From: Hyphomonas adhaerens MHS-3
GTDB lineage: Bacteria > Pseudomonadota > Alphaproteobacteria > Caulobacterales > Hyphomonadaceae
DNA length: 64,000 nt
Assembly: GCF_000685235.1 (NCBI RefSeq)
Contig: NZ_ARYH01000001.1
Coordinates: 1,240,001-1,304,000, forward strand
Direction of reading: 5' to 3'
The notes under the pieces: generated by a model
The model's database searches: none
What the model was told of the DNA's origin: nothing
What the model saw: the letters and a program-made list of their open reading frames with translations, nothing else
Position numbers and translations under genes: made by a program
Shown here: in pieces, positions 59,736 to 64,000 of the stretch
How positions within the stretch are numbered: the stretch's first letter is position 1
How the letters are laid out: every line of letters begins with the position of its first letter

Positions 59736-61220
59736 ATGACCAAGCCACCCCTGCTGCCGGGCGAGCCGCGCCCGGAAGAGACATTCCTCGCTGCGGCGAG
59801 CCATGAAATCCGCACGCCGCTGAACGGGATTCTCGGCACGGTTTCGCTGTTGCTGGAAACCGAGCTGGAGCCGTCCCAACGGGAATATGCCGAAGCCATC
59901 CGGCTCAGCGGTTCCCGGCTGCTGGATCTCCTGAACAATGTGCTCGATTATGCGCGCCTTGATGCCTCGACCATCGAACTGGAGGCCGAGGCTTTCTGTC
60001 CGGTCCGTCTTGGCCGCGAAGTGGTGGAACTGCTCAGCCCGCGCGCCCACGCCGCCGGGCTCGATATTGCGGCACGTGCATCTGACCTGCCGATGCCGTC
60101 TTATTCCGGCGATGCGGGGCGCATCCGGCAGATCCTGTTCAACCTGGTCGGCAATGCCCTGAAATTCACCGAAACCGGCGCCGTCCTGCTGGATATATGC
60201 GCTCAACCGGATGGACTGGAATACCGGATCATCGATACCGGCCCCGGCATTGCGCCTGCCGATCGCGAGCGGCTTTTCGAAGCGTTCCGTCAGTCCAGCC
60301 GCCAGGATGCCTACAAGGATGGCGGCGTTGGCCTCGGCCTCGCCATTGTGAAGCGCCTGACAGACCTGCTCGGCGGACACATCGAAGTGACGGGGGAGCC
60401 AGGCCTCGGCACGTGCTTCTCCGTGCGTCTGCCGCTGAAAAAGGCCGACTTGCCGGCAACGCATGACCTGCCGGTCCTGGATGCGGTGGTGGGGCTCGCC
60501 GGTCTGCCGCCGGCAACGTGCCTGTCGACAACCGCCGCCCTGATGGATGCATCGGCCCGGCCGGTTCGCATTGATGTGTCGTCTGGCCACGTCCCGCCGG
60601 AGGTCGATGTCCTGCTGATCGGGGCGGAGCAGTCGGAAGAAACCATCCGCGCGCTCGCCCGCAAGGCACCTGCGCTGATCGTTCTGCGTCCGGAAGACCG
60701 GGGCGCCATCGCCCGCTTCAAGGCGATGGGCTGTGTCGGCTGGCTTGTGCGGCCGCTGCGGGCCTCCTCGCTGGTCGAACGTGTGTTCGTCGTGAAAGCG
60801 GGCGGCCTGCCGGCGGACGAACCTGAAAAGCTGACGGGCGCCGGGCGCGTGCTGATCGCGGATGACAATCCGGTCAATGCGATGATTGCACGGCGTGCCT
60901 TGGAATCGGCCGGATTTACCGTCACAGTCGCCTCGACAGGTATTGAAGCGCTGGAGGCCGCGAAGAGCATGAATCCCGCCCTGGTCCTGATGGATCTCCG
61001 CATGCCCGAGATGGATGGATTTGAAGCCATGCGCCGGTTGCGCGCCGAAGGGGCGGATGTGCCCGTGATCGCCGTGTCTGCCGAAGTGAATGCCGATATC
61101 GAGCGTCAGGCAATCACAGCCGGCGCCAATGAAGTGGTCGCCAAGCCGATTGAACCGCAGGCCCTGCGGGCGCTGGCCATCCGCTGGACCGGCGCAACAG
61201 GCAAGGCCGGCGCCGCATGA
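59736..61220 (+). CDS. Soluble hybrid histidine kinase with a degenerate and a true receiver domain
   Basis: A 494-residue kinase without a sensor domain or membrane helix. HisKA phospho-acceptor H23 in ASHEIRTPLNG; HATPase with NLVGNALKFTE (N box), DTGPGIAPADRERLFEAF (G1/F) and GVGLGLAIVKRL (G2); then at about 240-355 a receiver-like fold lacking the phospho-Asp (VDVLLIGAEQSEE, ending WLVRPLRASSL); then a complete receiver (LIADDNPVNAM, phospho-Asp D420 in LMDLRMPEMDGF, AVSAEV, VAKPIEP). Stop overlaps the AmpG-like gene by ATGA. Confidence 0.88.
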   Translation: MTKPPLLPGEPRPEETFLAAASHEIRTPLNGILGTVSLLLETELEPSQREYAEAIRLSGSRLLDLLNNVLDYARLDASTIELEAEAFCPVRLGREVVELLSPRAHAAGLDIAARASDLPMPSYSGDAGRIRQILFNLVGNALKFTETGAVLLDICAQPDGLEYRIIDTGPGIAPADRERLFEAFRQSSRQDAYKDGGVGLGLAIVKRLTDLLGGHIEVTGEPGLGTCFSVRLPLKKADLPATHDLPVLDAVVGLAGLPPATCLSTTAALMDASARPVRIDVSSGHVPPEVDVLLIGAEQSEETIRALARKAPALIVLRPEDRGAIARFKAMGCVGWLVRPLRASSLVERVFVVKAGGLPADEPEKLTGAGRVLIADDNPVNAMIARRALESAGFTVTVASTGIEALEAAKSMNPALVLMDLRMPEMDGFEAMRRLRAEGADVPVIAVSAEVNADIERQAITAGANEVVAKPIEPQALRALAIRWTGATGKAGAA

Positions 61221-62944
61221 GCGGTGAAGCCGCGCTACCGGCGAAGAAACCCTCCCGGGCCGTCCGCGCCCTCCGGGCCCTGAAAGACCGCCGCATGGCG
61301 GCGATGCTGATGCTCTCCTTTGCGGCCGGATTGCCTTACGGCGCCGTGCTCGGGACGCTGAATGCCTGGCTGACCCAGGAGGGTATCAAGCCGTCCACCA
61401 TCGGCACATTGTCGATCATCACGCTTGGCTATTCCTTCAAATATCTCTGGGCTCCGGCGTTCCAGGACGCGTCCTTTCCTGTCCGGTGGCTGGGGCCGCG
61501 GCGGATGTGGCTACTGGCCTTCCAGGTCCCGATTGCCATCCTGCTTGGCGTTCTGGCGTTCAGCGATCCGTCCAACGCAATCGGCCTGGTTGCGCTGGTC
61601 GCCCTGAGCGCGGCGCTCCTGTCGGCAACGCATGACATCGTGCTGGATGCCTGGCGGATCGAAGTGGCGCGTTCGGACGAAGACAAGGATTTGATGTCCG
61701 CCATCTACCAGCTTGGCTACCGGGCGTCTGGCTTCGTGACCGGCTTCGTCGCCCTGTTGCTTGTCGGATATATCGGCTGGCCGCTGGTCTACGGCATGAT
61801 TGCCCTGATGATGCTGTTTGCCGTGGCCGGGACGTTTGTGGCGCCCGAGCCGGAGCGCTCCGACGATCCGGCACATGCCCGGCCCAGCTATCAGTCGAAC
61901 CTGCCGGAATCGGAACGAAACCTTGTCACCTGGGGGATCGCAACCGGTTGGCTGATCGCTCTGTGCATGATCATCTGGTTTGTCTTTGGCGCCCTGACAC
62001 AGGACCCGCCGCCAAGCGCACGGGCCTTTGTGACCCAGCAGGGACCGGTCATCGTGGCGTTTACGGTTCTGTTCCCGGCCTTGATCGCGGCCACGCTTCT
62101 GGCGCGGCATGGGCGCGAGCCGGGCACCGTGCTGATCGATGCGCCGGGCACCAGCCGCCTGACCCGGGCGGTCCGGGTCCTGTTCCGGGCCATTTTCGAT
62201 CCGCTGATGGACCTGATTGGCCGGCTCGGCTGGGGCGCGCTGTTCGTGTTGCTGCTGGCGCTGACCTACCGGTTTACCGATGCGGTCTGGGGCGCCTTTG
62301 CCTATCCATTCTATCTCGATGACCGGTTCGGCGCGCTGCATCACTCCACGGCGGATGTCGCGATTGCCTCGAAATTCTTCGGCATCCTGATGATCATGGC
62401 CGGGGCCGCACTTGGCGGCGTCGTCATGGGCATTGTCGGCCGCATGCCTGTCCTGGTGGCAGGGGCTGTGCTGGCCGCGGTCACCAACCTCCTGTTCGCA
62501 GACCTTGCGGCGGGCGGTGTGGCCATCGATGCCTTCCTCGATTTTACCCACCTCGGAGAGCCGTTGCGGGCCTTTGCTGCGGTTGCCGCAGACATTTCGC
62601 CAGACGCACATGGCGCGGATGCGGGGCCACGTCTGGCGCGCCTGATGATGGCGATTGCCGGGGAGAACCTGGCCGGAGGTTTCGCCAGTGTCGCGATCGT
62701 GGCGTATCTCACATCTGTCGTGAACCCGCGCTTTGCGGCGGTCCAGTATGCCTTGCTCGGGTCCCTGACGATGCTGATCGGGACGTTGGGCCGGCCCTGG
62801 CTGGGTGAGATCATCGAACAACAGGGCTATTATACGGTCTTCATCATCACGTTCTGGCTCGGGGGTGTTGCCGTCGTGCTCAGCATTCTGGAATGGTGGC
62901 GGCAGGCACGGGAAGCCCGTGCAGCAAAGCAAGGAGACGCCTGA
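61217..62944 (+). CDS. AmpG-like major facilitator permease
   Basis: A 575-residue inner-membrane transporter of the AmpG/PAT family, which imports muropeptides for cell-wall recycling. The N-terminal FAAGLPYGAVLGTLNAWLTQEGIKPSTIGTLS (in part) and FKYLWAPAFQDASFP stretches match AmpG; about 12-14 membrane helices follow, with a hydrophilic segment around residues 215-235. The C-terminal extension beyond residue 540 is short and basic. Coupled to the kinase gene upstream and to the HdeD-like gene downstream (TGATG). Confidence 0.83.
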   Translation: MSGEAALPAKKPSRAVRALRALKDRRMAAMLMLSFAAGLPYGAVLGTLNAWLTQEGIKPSTIGTLSIITLGYSFKYLWAPAFQDASFPVRWLGPRRMWLLAFQVPIAILLGVLAFSDPSNAIGLVALVALSAALLSATHDIVLDAWRIEVARSDEDKDLMSAIYQLGYRASGFVTGFVALLLVGYIGWPLVYGMIALMMLFAVAGTFVAPEPERSDDPAHARPSYQSNLPESERNLVTWGIATGWLIALCMIIWFVFGALTQDPPPSARAFVTQQGPVIVAFTVLFPALIAATLLARHGREPGTVLIDAPGTSRLTRAVRVLFRAIFDPLMDLIGRLGWGALFVLLLALTYRFTDAVWGAFAYPFYLDDRFGALHHSTADVAIASKFFGILMIMAGAALGGVVMGIVGRMPVLVAGAVLAAVTNLLFADLAAGGVAIDAFLDFTHLGEPLRAFAAVAADISPDAHGADAGPRLARLMMAIAGENLAGGFASVAIVAYLTSVVNPRFAAVQYALLGSLTMLIGTLGRPWLGEIIEQQGYYTVFIITFWLGGVAVVLSILEWWRQAREARAAKQGDA

Positions 62945-63486
62945 TGGAAAACCAACGTCCCAAAGGTCTTGGCGGCCACTGGCGGCTTTATGTGGCGATG
63001 GGCGTGCTGTCGCTGCTAGGCGGCCTGTTCGCCCTTCTGAATCCTGTTGCCGCTTCATTCTTTGTCCTGCAGATCGTGGCCTTCCTGTTTATCCTGCTGG
63101 GCGGGATGCAGGTGGCTTTCACGCTGCGCTCGCCATTCGGCTTGTCCTGGTTCGACCTTGGTATGGGCGTCCTCCAGATCCTTCTGGGCGTCATGCTGCT
63201 GGCGAATCAGTTGGGCGGGCTCGTCTCTCTGACGCTGATCCTGGCGTTCCTGTTCATGCTGGAAGGCGTGATCCTGGTGCTGGCGGGGACAAATTTGCGC
63301 CCGTTCCGCCCCTGGCTCTGGCTGGTGGTCGGCGGGACGATCTCGATCCTGCTGGCCGTGTTCGTGCTGATGAACCTGCCGGAAGCGGCAGCCACGCTGC
63401 TCGGCCTGCTGCTGGGGATCGATCTTATGTCGAACGGACTCTGGCTCGTTGCGGCGGGCCTGATGCTCCGCGACGTCAAGGACTGA
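62944..63486 (+). CDS. HdeD-like small membrane protein (DUF308)
   Basis: A 180-residue protein with about six membrane helices in three repeated pairs (VAMGVLSLLGGLFALLNPVAA, LGVMLLANQLGGLVSLTLILAFLFMLEGVILVL in part), the repeat pattern of HdeD/DUF308 proteins. Related proteins support acid resistance in enteric bacteria; here the role is unknown. It begins at the stop of the permease gene. Confidence 0.82.
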   Translation: MENQRPKGLGGHWRLYVAMGVLSLLGGLFALLNPVAASFFVLQIVAFLFILLGGMQVAFTLRSPFGLSWFDLGMGVLQILLGVMLLANQLGGLVSLTLILAFLFMLEGVILVLAGTNLRPFRPWLWLVVGGTISILLAVFVLMNLPEAAATLLGLLLGIDLMSNGLWLVAAGLMLRDVKD

Positions 63487-63558
63487 ACGGGCAGGGGCTG
63501 GCCCCCCGAAGCGGCGCGCTCTAGGCTCGGTACACCCGCAACCGACCGGAGCCGTCCC

Positions 63559-64000
63559 ATGAAATCCTTTTTCGCTGCCGCCGCCGTCGCCTGCCTGCCG
63601 CTGGTGGCTTGTACCACGCAGGACGCCGCGCCGATCGCTGCCATCAACGCCCAGAGCGAGGCGGAGACCGCTGCGATCACGGCCATGCTTGAAGCGCAGG
63701 ATGCGGCCTGGAACCGGGGCGACATTGATGGCTTCATGGACGGCTACTGGAAGTCGCCTGAGCTGCGCTTTGCGTCCGGCGGCAAGGTCACGCGCGGCTG
63801 GGACGAGACCAATGCCCGCTACCACAATACTTATGGCGGTCCGGAGACGATGGGCACGCTGGTGACCGACGATTACGAGATCGTGCTGCTGGGTCCGGAT
63901 GCCGCCGTCGCGCACGGACGGTGGAAGCTGACAGGACGCGAAGGGACGCCGTGGGGGCTCTACACGCTGGTCCTGCGCAAGATGGGCGGTACGTGGAAGA
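63559..64000 (+). CDS. Lipoprotein with NTF2/SnoaL-like domain (3' end outside window)
   Basis: 147 codons are visible; the gene runs off the window. The N-terminus MKSFFAAAAVACLPLVACTTQ is a lipoprotein signal with lipobox LVAC and Cys18 as the lipidated residue. From about residue 35 it resembles DUF4440/SnoaL-like proteins: AAWNRGDIDGFMDGYWKSPELRF and a matching AVAHGRWKLTG strand later. Such domains bind small ligands; activity cannot be stated. Confidence 0.78.
   Translation, partial: MKSFFAAAAVACLPLVACTTQDAAPIAAINAQSEAETAAITAMLEAQDAAWNRGDIDGFMDGYWKSPELRFASGGKVTRGWDETNARYHNTYGGPETMGTLVTDDYEIVLLGPDAAVAHGRWKLTGREGTPWGLYTLVLRKMGGTWK

Noticed and set aside
61511-63058. 515-codon minus-strand open frame
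   Set aside because: Antisense to the AmpG-like permease; strongly biased composition and no domain.
1-64000. tRNA, rRNA, CRISPR, insertion sequence or prophage
   Set aside because: No cloverleaf-like segments, repeat-spacer arrays, transposase genes or attachment repeats were seen on reading both strands, though short tRNAs cannot be excluded without a dedicated search.

Overview
The window looks like a chromosomal segment of a GC-rich, polarly flagellated alphaproteobacterium, most likely of the Hyphomonadaceae/Caulobacterales type. The basis is the flaF-flbT pair behind a flagellin gene, a short FlgJ with only the rod-binding part, a MotE-like protein and a DUF6468-like protein beside fliL, and the general divergence of the motor-switch proteins. 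This is inferred from gene content and not from any database match. I saw no tRNA, rRNA, CRISPR array, insertion sequence or prophage.

Bases 1-10370 are a surface-polysaccharide locus: the tail of an SGNH-type O-acyltransferase, a sugar-nucleotide epimerase/dehydratase, a heptose-7-phosphate kinase-like GHMP kinase, a DegT-type aminotransferase with a CBS-like head, two GT4 glycosyltransferases, a polysaccharide pyruvyl transferase, a fused guanylyltransferase-phosphatase (HddC-GmhB) and an AGE-family sugar isomerase. The kinase and the fusion protein together suggest supply of a GDP-activated D-manno-heptose. A strong bidirectional terminator (3991-4022) separates two convergent units. Bases 10543-14458 hold otsA-otsB-GH15, a trehalose synthesis/glucoside hydrolysis operon.

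Bases 14586-21553 hold two peptide-bond-forming modules that converge tail to tail. The plus-strand module is a circularly permuted ATP-grasp protein, an alpha-E protein, a transglutaminase-like protease and the Anbu proteasome-like peptidase. The minus-strand module is an exported retropepsin-like (RimB/zinc-protease family) protein, an inactive transglutaminase fused to a 7TM membrane domain, and a RimK-like ATP-grasp ligase. Their stop codons overlap. Bases 21907-24990 (minus) are an envelope redox operon: a c-type cytochrome, a D-arabinono-lactone-oxidase-like flavoenzyme and a PLP enzyme of the D-serine dehydratase/D-threonine aldolase type, the last two with Tat-like signals.

Bases 25092-57032 are a large, nearly complete flagellar cluster built from several divergently transcribed units: motE-like/DUF6468/fliL against fliF-fliH-fliN-fliP-fliG; flgE-flgK-flgL-flgI and motB on the minus strand against a divergent SpoA-domain (FliM-like) gene, motA, an unknown exported protein, flgF-flgG-flgA-flgH and a second FliL-like gene; flgD-fliK against flgJ, a FlgN-like gene, flagellin, flaF, flbT and a DUF1217 gene; and fliI against flgB-flgC-fliE-fliQ-flhA-fliR-flhB and a FliJ-like gene. 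Intergenic regions here carry repeated GTTAAC/TTAA boxes that recall CtrA sites. No fliO, fliD or fliS is seen in the window.

Bases 57078-64000 are ordinary chromosomal genes: dusA, a YifB/ComM AAA protein, a soluble hybrid histidine kinase overlapping an AmpG-like permease, an HdeD-like membrane protein and the start of a lipoprotein with an NTF2-like fold.
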